This document shows positions 1-5,125 of a stretch of 5,125 nt of DNA, one piece after another; position 1 is the stretch's first letter; every line of letters begins with the position of its first letter. Source of the stretch: Pseudomonas sp. UBA5782. Its GTDB lineage: Bacteria > Pseudomonadota > Gammaproteobacteria > Pseudomonadales > Pseudomonadaceae. Made by a program: the position numbers and the translations under genes. The DNA lies in NCBI GenBank assembly GCA_002418465.1, contig DIEE01000224.1, positions 1 to 5,125 on the forward strand, written 5' to 3'. The notes beneath the pieces were generated by a model. That model was not told where the DNA came from, did no database searches, and saw only the letters and a list, made by a program, of their open reading frames with translations.

Positions 1-1
1 C

Positions 2-1198
2 ACGCCGGCCTCCGGTGCCGCCGCCGTGGCAACCGCCGGCGCGCCGAAGAGCGCCGCCGAGCCACCGACCGCGGAGGAGTGCGATCGCCTCAAGCGTGCC
101 GCCGCCACCGAGCGCTGGGCATCGCGCAGCGTCGACCGGCTGAAGGCCTGGGGCTTCAATACCATCGGCAACTGGAGCGATGCCGCGCTCGAAGACCAGA
201 AGCGCATGCCCTACACCCTGCCGCTGTCGATTTCCGGCGACTACGCCACCATCAGCACCGGCCACGACTGGTGGGGCGGGATTCCCGATCCCTTCGATCC
301 ACGCTTCGCCATGGCCGCCGAGCGCGCCATCGCCATCGCCGCCCGCGGCCATCGCGACGACCCCTGGCTGATCGGCTTCTTCGCCGACAACGAACTGTCC
401 TGGGCGGCGCCCGGCAACGAGCCGCACGCACGCTACGCCATTGCCTACGGCACCTTGCGCCTGACCACCGACGTGCCGGCCAAGCGCGCTTTCCTCAAGC
501 AATTGCGCGACAAGTACCGCAACGAGCAGGGCCTGTCGAAGGCCTGGGGCATCGACCTGGAGCACTGGGAGCTGATGGAAGACCCCGGTTTCGAGGCGCC
601 GCTGCCGAACCCGGAGCACCCGGCCATCGAGGAAGACCTGCAGTACTTCCAGCGGGTGTTCGCCGAGACCTACTTCAAGACCATCTCCGATTCGCTGGAC
701 TGGCACGCACCGAACCACCTGCTGCTGGGCGGCCGTTTCGCCATCAGCACGCCGGAGGCGGTGGCCGCCTGTGCCAGGTATTGCGACGTGCTGAGCTTCA
801 ATTTCTACACCCGGGAGCCGCAGCACGGTTATGACTTCGAGACGCTGCGCAAGCTTGACAAGCCGGTGATGGTCACCGAGTTCCACTTCGGTTCGCGTGA
901 CCGCGGGCCGTTCTGGGGCGGCGTCGCCGAGGTCTACAAGGAGGAGGAGCGCGGCCCGGCCTACGCCAACTTCATCACCCGCGCCCTGGCCGAGCCGACG
1001 ATCGTTGGCGCCCACTGGTTCCAGTATCTCGACCAGCCGGTGACCGGCCGCCTGCTGGATGGCGAGAACGGTCACCTCGGTCTGGTGGGGATCACCGACC
1101 TGCCGTATCAGGGCTTCGTCGACGCGGTGCGCAAGGCCAACCTGGCGGTGCCGGATAAGTGGCTGCCGGCTGCCGAGAGGGCCGCGAAAGCACCGTGA
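2..1198 (+). CDS. Glycoside hydrolase, clan GH-A (agarase/beta-galactosidase-like), 5'-truncated
   Basis: This is probably a retaining glycosidase with a TIM-barrel fold acting on an unidentified poly- or oligosaccharide. The frame is open from base 2 with no stop upstream of the GTG at 26, so the true start and the first barrel strands lie left of the window; the GTG at 26 is not a credible start. The first ~30 visible residues are Ala/Pro-rich, like a linker or disordered insertion. Barrel-like sequence then begins (DRLKAWGFNTIGNWSD, about bases 143-190). Two motifs fit clan GH-A catalysis: an Asn-Glu pair in FFADNELSW (acid/base Glu at 392-394) and VTEFHFGS (nucleophile Glu at 878-880) at the end of a late strand. 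Aromatic-rich segments (DWWGG, AHWFQYLDQ) suit sugar binding. The protein ends at TGA 1196-1198. A GH50-type agarase relative is my best guess; the family number and substrate are inference. Whether a signal peptide exists cannot be seen. Confidence 0.8.
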   Translation, partial: TPASGAAAVATAGAPKSAAEPPTAEECDRLKRAAATERWASRSVDRLKAWGFNTIGNWSDAALEDQKRMPYTLPLSISGDYATISTGHDWWGGIPDPFDPRFAMAAERAIAIAARGHRDDPWLIGFFADNELSWAAPGNEPHARYAIAYGTLRLTTDVPAKRAFLKQLRDKYRNEQGLSKAWGIDLEHWELMEDPGFEAPLPNPEHPAIEEDLQYFQRVFAETYFKTISDSLDWHAPNHLLLGGRFAISTPEAVAACARYCDVLSFNFYTREPQHGYDFETLRKLDKPVMVTEFHFGSRDRGPFWGGVAEVYKEEERGPAYANFITRALAEPTIVGAHWFQYLDQPVTGRLLDGENGHLGLVGITDLPYQGFVDAVRKANLAVPDKWLPAAERAAKAP

Positions 1199-1208
1199 TC
1201 GCCAGCGC

Positions 1209-1233
1209 CCGGCCGCCTCCATGGGGCGGCCGG
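1209..1233. terminator. GC-rich hairpin between the hydrolase and esterase genes, possible terminator
   Basis: A near-perfect inverted repeat starts 11 bases after the glycosidase stop. CCGGCCGCC (1209-1217) pairs with GGCGGCCGG (1225-1233), and a G·U plus a C-G pair inside leave a CAT loop (1220-1222). The stem is very stable, but no T-tract follows (next bases TCGCGCG), so it is not a canonical intrinsic terminator. It may stabilise the upstream mRNA 3' end or act with Rho. The hairpin is seen directly; its function is inferred. Confidence 0.45.
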
Positions 1234-1318
1234 TCGCGCGATGCATTCCTTCTTCCGATTCCCAAGCCGCTCCAGTGCTGGAACAATGCGCGCTGACTCG
1301 TTACCCGCAGGTGCAGGC

Positions 1319-2467
1319 GTGCAGATTCAGGGCTATTACGATCTCCAGTTCGAAGCGGTGAAGGATGCCTTCGCCGAGCTGTTCGACAATCCCCAGGAGC
1401 GCGGCGCCGCGCTGTGCATCCAGATCGGCGGCGAGACGCTGGTGGACATCTGGGCCGGCACCGCCGACAAGGACGGCGCCGAAGCCTGGCACAGCGACAC
1501 CATCCTCAACCTGTTCTCCTGCACCAAGACGCTGACCGCGGTGGCCGCCCTGCAACTGGTGGGCGAGGGCAAAGTCGAGCTGGATCAGCCTGTGGCGCGC
1601 TACTGGCCGGAGTTCGCCGCTGCTGGCAAGCAGCACATCACCCTGCGCCAACTGCTCAGCCACAGTGCCGGCCTGCCGGCATTGCGCGCGCAGTTGCCCG
1701 GCGAGGCGCTGTACGACTGGACGGCGATGACCGATGCCCTGGCGGCCGAGGAACCCTGGTGGACGCCGGGCGAAGCCCACGGCTATGCGCCGATCACCTA
1801 TGGCTGGCTGGTCGGCGAGCTGCTGCGTCGGGTCGATGGCCGCGGCCCCGGCGAGTCCATCGTCAACCGGGTGGCCAGGCCGCTCGGTCTGGATCTGCAT
1901 GTCGGCCTGGCCGATTCCGAATTCCACCGGGTCGCGCACATATCGCGGGCCAAGGGCAATCTCGGCGACGCCGCCGCGCAGCGCCTGCTCAAGTGCTTCA
2001 TGAGCGAGCCGAACGCGGTGAGCACGCGCGCCTTCACTAATCCGCCGTCCGTGCTGACCAGCACCAACAAGCCTGAATGGCGGCGCATGGCGCAGCCGGC
2101 CGCCAACGGCCACGGCAACGCGCGTTCGCTGGCCGGCTTCTACAGCGGACTGCTGGACGGGCGCCTGCTGGAAGCCGAGCTGATCGGCGAGTTGACCCGT
2201 GAGCACCGGCGCGGCGAGGATCGCACGCTGCTCACCGCGACCCGCTTCGGCCTTGGCTGCATGCTCGACCAGCCGGACGTGGCCAATGCCACCTACGGCC
2301 TCGGCCCCAGGGCGTTCGGCCATCCGGGCGCGGGTGGCAGCATCGGTTTCGCCGATCCGGACCGCGACCTGAGCTTCGGTTTCGTCTGCAACAGCCTCGG
2401 CCCCTACGTGCTGATGGACCCGCGGGCGCAGCGACTGGCGCGCATCACGGCGGAGTGCCTGAAATAG
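1319..2467 (+). CDS. Serine hydrolase, beta-lactamase/family VIII esterase type
   Basis: This is a probable cytoplasmic carboxylesterase with the class C beta-lactamase/penicillin-binding protein fold. Counting from GTG 1319 (382 aa, usual for the family), the nucleophile motif SxxK is S67-C-T-K70 in NLFSCTKT. The second-motif tyrosine is probably Y156 in GEAHGYAPITYGWL. The third box, equivalent to KTG, is H335-P-G337. The GGSIG at 339-343 resembles a lipase GxSxG but belongs to that box and is probably not the nucleophile. No signal peptide or membrane segment is visible, which argues against a periplasmic antibiotic-hydrolysing beta-lactamase. Start choice: ATG 1241 and ATG 1286 are also in frame, but they add a Ser/Arg-rich leader with no domain character. 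GTG 1319 has AGGTG at 1309-1313, five bases upstream, and gives VQIQGYYDLQFEAV, where recognisable family sequence begins. The substrate is unknown. From memory it resembles P. aeruginosa PA1047. Confidence 0.85.
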   Translation: MQIQGYYDLQFEAVKDAFAELFDNPQERGAALCIQIGGETLVDIWAGTADKDGAEAWHSDTILNLFSCTKTLTAVAALQLVGEGKVELDQPVARYWPEFAAAGKQHITLRQLLSHSAGLPALRAQLPGEALYDWTAMTDALAAEEPWWTPGEAHGYAPITYGWLVGELLRRVDGRGPGESIVNRVARPLGLDLHVGLADSEFHRVAHISRAKGNLGDAAAQRLLKCFMSEPNAVSTRAFTNPPSVLTSTNKPEWRRMAQPAANGHGNARSLAGFYSGLLDGRLLEAELIGELTREHRRGEDRTLLTATRFGLGCMLDQPDVANATYGLGPRAFGHPGAGGSIGFADPDRDLSFGFVCNSLGPYVLMDPRAQRLARITAECLK

Positions 2468-2510
2468 CCGCTCGTCGGTTGCTTAACGGAAGCCTTTTCG
2501 AATTAATGAG

Positions 2511-2540
2511 TTGCGTCCAGAATTTAACTTGAAGTATGAG
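2511..2540 (+). promoter_or_regulatory. Candidate sigma-70 promoter for the OmpA-domain lipoprotein gene
   Basis: The 145-bp gap before the lipoprotein gene contains an AT-rich island (about 2482-2538) that stands out from its surroundings. Within it, TTGCGT (2511-2516) and TATGAG (2535-2540) are spaced 18 bp apart, with 3/6 and 4/6 matches to the consensus boxes. A second weak pair is TTGCTT (2479-2484) with ATTAAT (2502-2507), spacer 17 bp. Either would leave a leader of roughly 70-100 nt before ATG 2613. Box assignment is tentative, but a promoter somewhere in this gap is likely because the gap separates unrelated genes. Confidence 0.25.
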
Positions 2541-2612
2541 AGCGCGGCGCCGCTTCCTTATCTTGCGCCTATCGACCTGACCATCAACTTCCAAGAATAC
2601 GGAAACCAGTCC

Positions 2613-3353
2613 ATGAAGCTGTTCAAGACCACTACCTTGATCCTGTGCATGACCGTATCCGGCTGCAGCACATTCAAAAGCGACGACGCCGGCGAAAAAA
2701 GCAGCTCGTGGTGGCCGTTCGGCAAGAAGGAAGCGGTGGCTGAGCAGAAGAAGATCGAGATGCCTGATCCGAAGATCACCCAGGCCTGGCTCGACACCTA
2801 CGAGCCGCAGCTGCGTGAAACCCTCAAGGGCAGCAAGTTCGAGGTGGAACGCCGCGAGAACCTGCTGGTGATCACCGCCCCGGTGGATTCCTCGTTCAAC
2901 CCGGATCGCCCGGAAATGCTCCTGCCGGTCACCCTCGGCCCGGTGACCAAGGTCGCCAAGCTGGTGCAGGACGATTCCAAGACCGCCGTACTGATCCTCG
3001 GCCATGCCGACAGCAGCGGCGCGCTCGACCTCAACCGCAAACTCAGCCAGGACCGTGCGCGCGCCTTCGCCTCGATCTTCCGCCTCAGCGGTCTCAAGCA
3101 GGATCGCCTGAAGCAGCAGGGCGTCGGCTCCGACATGCCGCGCGCCGCCAACGACAGCGCCCAGGGCCGTTCGCTGAACCGCCGCGTCGAAATCATGCTT
3201 ACCCCGCAGGACACCCTGACCGCGTTGCTCGCCCAGTACAGCCAGCCGGCCAAGGCCGAGAACAGCGCCGAAGCCGCGCCGGGCACGCCTTTGGCGAGCG
3301 GTCCGAAGATCGCCGCGGTAGGTAAGGTGGTTGCCGCAGATCAAGCCAAGTAA
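2613..3353 (+). CDS. Outer-membrane lipoprotein with C-terminal OmpA peptidoglycan-binding domain
   Basis: This 246-residue lipoprotein is predicted to tether the outer membrane to peptidoglycan. MKLFKTTTLILCMTVSGC is a short signal peptide with a basic start, a hydrophobic core and a lipobox V-S-G-C; Cys18 would be lipidated. Ser at +2 (not Asp) favours outer-membrane sorting. Residues ~19-45 form a polar, Trp/Lys-containing linker. Residues ~85-198 are an OmpA-like domain: GHADSSGALDLNRKLSQDRA carries the diaminopimelate-contacting Asp133 and Arg148, 15 residues apart as in known family members, and the domain ends with LNRRVEIML. Residues ~200-246 are an Ala/Pro/Lys-rich tail, probably disordered. 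Start choice: the frame extends upstream to a TTG at 2511, but those 34 codons would bury the signal peptide. ATG 2613 has a modest GGAAA (2601-2605) seven bases upstream. There is no N-terminal beta-barrel, so it is Pal-like rather than true OmpA. It probably corresponds to P. aeruginosa PA1048 (from memory). Confidence 0.9.
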   Translation: MKLFKTTTLILCMTVSGCSTFKSDDAGEKSSSWWPFGKKEAVAEQKKIEMPDPKITQAWLDTYEPQLRETLKGSKFEVERRENLLVITAPVDSSFNPDRPEMLLPVTLGPVTKVAKLVQDDSKTAVLILGHADSSGALDLNRKLSQDRARAFASIFRLSGLKQDRLKQQGVGSDMPRAANDSAQGRSLNRRVEIMLTPQDTLTALLAQYSQPAKAENSAEAAPGTPLASGPKIAAVGKVVAADQAK

Positions 3354-3359
3354 GGCTTG
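3342..3359 (+). repeat. Inverted repeat spanning the lipoprotein stop codon
   Basis: CAAGCC (3342-3347) and GGCTTG (3354-3359) form a perfect 6-bp stem with a 6-base loop, AAGTAA, that contains the TAA stop (3351-3353). It lies directly before a second hairpin at 3360-3374, so the two would stack in tandem at the mRNA 3' end. It may help stabilise or terminate the transcript. A stem this short could also be chance. Confidence 0.35.
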
Positions 3360-3384
3360 CCTGGCTAAGCTAGGACTCTTTTTT
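3360..3384 (+). terminator. Weak intrinsic terminator between the lipoprotein gene and pdxH
   Basis: CCTGGC (3360-3365) pairs with GCTAGG (3369-3374), including one G·U, around a TAA loop. ACTC and then six T's (3379-3384) follow. The four-base gap between stem and T-run and the short stem make it a weak terminator at best. The T-run ends two bases before the pdxH Shine-Dalgarno at 3387, so partial read-through into pdxH is plausible. Confidence 0.4.
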
Positions 3385-3386
3385 CG

Positions 3387-3392
3387 AAGGAG
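3387..3392 (+). promoter_or_regulatory. Shine-Dalgarno sequence of pdxH
   Basis: AAGGAG lies six bases before ATG 3399 and is the best ribosome binding site in the window, which settles the pdxH start. It follows the T-run of the upstream hairpin almost without a gap. Confidence 0.8.
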
Positions 3393-3398
3393 TGCAGC

Positions 3399-4046
3399 AT
3401 GAACCAGAGCCTCGCCGATATGCGTCGCGACTACACCCGCGACGGCCTGAGCGAGCAACAGGCGCCGGGCGAACCGCTGTCGCTGTTCCAGCAATGGTTC
3501 GCCGACGCGGTGAAGACCGAGCAGGCTCCCGTCGAGCCCAACGCGATGACCTTCGCCACGGTCGATGCCGACGGCCGTCCGCATTGCCGGATTCTGCTGC
3601 TCAAGGGGCTCGACGAGCGCGGCTTCACCTTCTTCACCAATTACCTCAGCGCCAAGGGCGAGCAGCTCGCCGCGCAGCCGTTCGGCGCCATGACCTTCTT
3701 CTGGCCGTCCCTCGAGCGCCAGGTGCGCATCGAAGGCCGCGTCGAGAAAGTCTCTGCCGCCGAGTCCGATGCCTATTACCAGGTGCGTCCGCTGGGCAGC
3801 CGCCTCGGTGCCTGGGCCTCGCCGCAGAGCCAGGTGATTCGCGACCGCGAACAGCTCGCCGAACTGCTGGCCAAGACCGAAGCACGCTTCCAGGACCAGG
3901 AGCCAAGTTGTCCCGAGCACTGGGGTGGCTATCGCCTGCTGCCCGAGCGCATCGAGTTCTGGCAGGGCCGCTCCAGCCGCCTGCACGACCGCCTCAACTA
4001 CCGTCTGCAGGATGGCGCCTGGGTTCGCGAACGCCTGGCGCCCTGA
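3399..4046 (+). CDS. pdxH: Pyridoxine/pyridoxamine 5'-phosphate oxidase
   Basis: This FMN-dependent enzyme oxidises pyridoxine or pyridoxamine 5'-phosphate with O2 to pyridoxal 5'-phosphate, the last step of B6 cofactor synthesis and salvage; it acts as a cytoplasmic homodimer. The 215-residue length matches the family (E. coli about 218). Recognisable parts in order are: the N-terminal RRDYTRDGL lid segment; PNAMTFATVDADGRPHCRILLLK (residues 47-69), the FMN-binding split barrel with Arg64 and Lys69; FFTNYLSAKGEQL; FFWPSLERQVRIEGRVEKV; the SRLGAWASPQSQ region; and the family signature IEFWQGRSSRLHDR (185-198), whose Arg194 and His196 correspond to the substrate-binding Arg/His. The end is the typical ERLAP. 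Start ATG 3399 has a strong AAGGAG (3387-3392) six bases upstream. It lies 45 bp after the lipoprotein gene and 50 bp before cdaR. All catalytic residues look intact. Confidence 0.97.
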   Translation: MNQSLADMRRDYTRDGLSEQQAPGEPLSLFQQWFADAVKTEQAPVEPNAMTFATVDADGRPHCRILLLKGLDERGFTFFTNYLSAKGEQLAAQPFGAMTFFWPSLERQVRIEGRVEKVSAAESDAYYQVRPLGSRLGAWASPQSQVIRDREQLAELLAKTEARFQDQEPSCPEHWGGYRLLPERIEFWQGRSSRLHDRLNYRLQDGAWVRERLAP

Positions 4047-4061
4047 CCGGCATTTCCCGCC

Positions 4062-4067
4062 TACACT
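4062..4067 (+). promoter_or_regulatory. Candidate -10 box for the cdaR-type regulator
   Basis: TACACT sits in the short pdxH-cdaR gap and matches the sigma-70 -10 consensus at 4 of 6 positions. No convincing -35 box is found 16-18 bp upstream: that position holds GC-rich pdxH 3' coding sequence, and CTGACC at 4043 is too close. If used, transcription would begin near 4074, inside the 5' arm of the hairpin at 4070-4089. This is a tentative call that depends on an activator or a weak -35. Confidence 0.3.
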
Positions 4068-4069
4068 AG

Positions 4070-4095
4070 CGGCCTCTTTCCAGAGGCCGTTTTTT
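4070..4095 (+). terminator. Intrinsic terminator of pdxH, overlapping the cdaR ribosome binding region
   Basis: CGGCCTCT (4070-4077) and AGAGGCCG (4082-4089) form a perfect 8-bp stem with a TTCC loop, followed at once by six T's (4090-4095). This is a textbook Rho-independent terminator 23 bases after the pdxH stop. Unusually, the T-tract ends one base before the ATG of the next gene, and AGAGG in the 3' arm (4082-4086, ten bases before ATG 4097) is the only Shine-Dalgarno-like sequence for that gene. Confidence 0.85.
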
Positions 4096-4096
4096 C

Positions 4097-5125
4097 ATGC
4101 TCGAACTTGACTCCACCCTGGCGCAACACATCGTCGACCGCGCGATGGCGATCCTGCCGCACAACATCAATGTGATGGACGCGCAGGGGATGATCATCGG
4201 CAGCGGCGATCGCGAGCGGCTGCATTCGCGCCACGAGGGTGCGCAACTGGTGCTGGCGAACCGGCGCACCGTGGAAATCGACGCACAGGCCGCGGCCTGT
4301 CTGCGCGGCGTCAAGCCAGGGGTCAACCTGCCGCTGCTGTACGCCGACCAGTTGATCGGCGTGCTCGGCATCACCGGCGATCCCGAAGTGCTGCGGCCCT
4401 ACGCGGCGCTGGTGCGGATGACCGCGGAAATGCTCGTCGAGCAGCGCCAGCTGCAGGCCGAACGGCACTGGCGCAGCGACCGCCTGGAGAACTGGCTGCG
4501 TCTGTTGCTCGACCGTCAGCAGCCGCTGCCGACGCTGCAGGCCGAAGCGCAGCGCCTCGGCCTGCAGCTCGGCTGGCCCATGCAGGCCTGCATGCTGGAA
4601 CTCGATGGCGGCGACGACCTGCTGGCCCGGCAGAGCGCCCTGCTGGCCGACCTGGGCGAGCGTGCCGAGGGCTTCTGCATCGCCCTGGCCGCCGGCGAGC
4701 TGCTCTGGTGCAGGCCGTGGCGCAGCGGGCGCGAACCGGCGGCTTTGGTGCAGCGTGCCGATCAGCGTGGCTGGGGGCTGACGCGCCTGCTGGTCAGCGG
4801 GTCGCTGGCGACGCTCGCCGACCTGCGCGAAGCCGGCATCGCGCTGCGCGACCTGCAGGGTTACGGGAGGGCGCGGCATCCCGCGCAGCGCCTGCTCGAC
4901 CTGGAGCAACTGCGCCTGCCGGTATTCCTCTACAGCCAGCGCGGCAACTGGCTGCTCGACGGCTGGCTGGAGCCGCTGCGGCGGTTGCTGGCGGAGGACA
5001 CCAGCGGCACGCTGCAAGCCACCCTGGACGCCTGGTGCGCGTGCCTGGGGCAGGTGCAGGTCTGCGCCGACCGCCTGGGCATCCACCGCAACACCCTGCG
5101 CTACCGGCTCGAGCGGATTGCCACC
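4097..5125 (+). CDS. cdaR: CdaR-type sugar diacid utilisation regulator, 3'-truncated
   Basis: This is a transcriptional activator of the CdaR/PucR family, which in E. coli senses D-glucarate, D-galactarate or glycerate and turns on their catabolic genes. The frame is open for 343 codons to the window edge; E. coli CdaR has about 385, so some 30-40 residues are missing. Residues 1-~135 are the diacid-recognition domain: LDSTLAQHIVDRAM, NINVMDAQG (23-31), IIGSGDRER (33-41), HEGA (46-49), GVNLPL (75-80), IGVLGITGDPEVLRPY (87-102) and MTAEMLVEQ. A more variable GGDEF-related middle region follows, then the PucR-type helix-turn-helix (~315-343) with CADRLGIHRNTLRYRLERI; its last part is cut off. 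Start ATG 4097 is supported by conserved sequence starting at residue 3 or 4; the next in-frame ATG (4145) would remove conserved sequence. From memory, relatives in Pseudomonas sit beside a gluconate-type transporter and glycerate kinase, which would lie off the right edge. Confidence 0.92.
   Translation, partial: MLELDSTLAQHIVDRAMAILPHNINVMDAQGMIIGSGDRERLHSRHEGAQLVLANRRTVEIDAQAAACLRGVKPGVNLPLLYADQLIGVLGITGDPEVLRPYAALVRMTAEMLVEQRQLQAERHWRSDRLENWLRLLLDRQQPLPTLQAEAQRLGLQLGWPMQACMLELDGGDDLLARQSALLADLGERAEGFCIALAAGELLWCRPWRSGREPAALVQRADQRGWGLTRLLVSGSLATLADLREAGIALRDLQGYGRARHPAQRLLDLEQLRLPVFLYSQRGNWLLDGWLEPLRRLLAEDTSGTLQATLDAWCACLGQVQVCADRLGIHRNTLRYRLERIAT

Noticed and set aside
1221..1361. Short frame from the ATG in the hairpin loop at 1221 into the esterase gene
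   Set aside because: No Shine-Dalgarno, out of frame with the esterase, and no protein-like composition.
1301..2323. Antisense open frame (340 codons) opposite the esterase
   Set aside because: The + strand encodes an esterase with all three catalytic boxes intact. The antisense product has no family signature.
2023..2370. GGSIG in the esterase as a classical lipase nucleophile elbow
   Set aside because: The SxxK motif at S67/K70 and the HPG box define the beta-lactamase-fold mechanism. Family VIII enzymes often carry a non-functional GxSxG.
2544..2553. Ten-base palindrome GCGGCGCCGC in the lipoprotein leader
   Set aside because: A short pure-GC palindrome is expected by chance in DNA of this composition, and no repeat of it or linked element was found.
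2445..3986. Long antisense open frame (513 codons) opposite the lipoprotein gene and pdxH
   Set aside because: It is a by-product of high GC and third-position codon bias. The translation is low-complexity Ala/Gly/Arg/Leu/Gln-rich with no domain, and it overlaps two well-identified + strand genes.
3392..4069. Alternative + strand frame (225 codons) overlapping pdxH
   Set aside because: Arg/Ala/Pro-rich out-of-frame translation of pdxH. The GTG at 3392 overlaps the pdxH Shine-Dalgarno and has no site of its own.
4061..5086. Antisense open frame (341 codons) opposite cdaR
   Set aside because: It lies opposite a clear CdaR homologue, is Gln/Ala/Arg-rich with no recognisable motif, and covers the terminator; a codon-bias shadow.

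Overview
The window is high-GC DNA (roughly two-thirds G+C by eye) and reads as a Pseudomonas or close gammaproteobacterial chromosome. The strongest evidence is the gene order family VIII-type esterase / OmpA-domain lipoprotein / pdxH / cdaR-type regulator, which from memory resembles the PA1047-PA1050 neighbourhood of P. aeruginosa. The CdaR-like protein also matches the E. coli regulator motif by motif, as recalled. All five genes are on the + strand. Two are cut by the window edges: the first lacks its 5' end and the last its 3' end.

Layout. Bases 2-1198 hold the 3' part of a clan GH-A glycoside hydrolase resembling agarase/beta-galactosidase-type enzymes, with both catalytic glutamates visible. 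A GC-rich hairpin without a T-tract (1209-1233) follows. Bases 1319-2467 encode a cytoplasmic serine hydrolase of the class C beta-lactamase / family VIII esterase fold. A 145-bp, partly AT-rich intergenic region (2468-2612) precedes a lipoprotein with a C-terminal OmpA peptidoglycan-binding domain (2613-3353). pdxH (3399-4046) encodes pyridoxine/pyridoxamine 5'-phosphate oxidase, the final step of PLP synthesis and salvage. At 4097 a CdaR/PucR-type sugar-diacid-responsive regulator starts and runs off the right edge just inside its helix-turn-helix.

How the genes work together. No shared pathway is evident: carbohydrate hydrolysis, an esterase of unknown substrate, envelope anchoring, cofactor synthesis and sugar-acid regulation look like neighbouring single-function units. 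The spacing and hairpins at each junction suggest largely separate transcription units. The most interesting non-coding point is how terminator-like hairpins abut the translation start regions of pdxH and especially cdaR. At cdaR the 3' arm of a perfect 8-bp terminator stem contains the only Shine-Dalgarno-like sequence.

I see no phage, insertion sequence, CRISPR, tRNA or rRNA, and no evidence of a previously undescribed defence or mobile system. No stretch longer than 300 bases lacks a gene.
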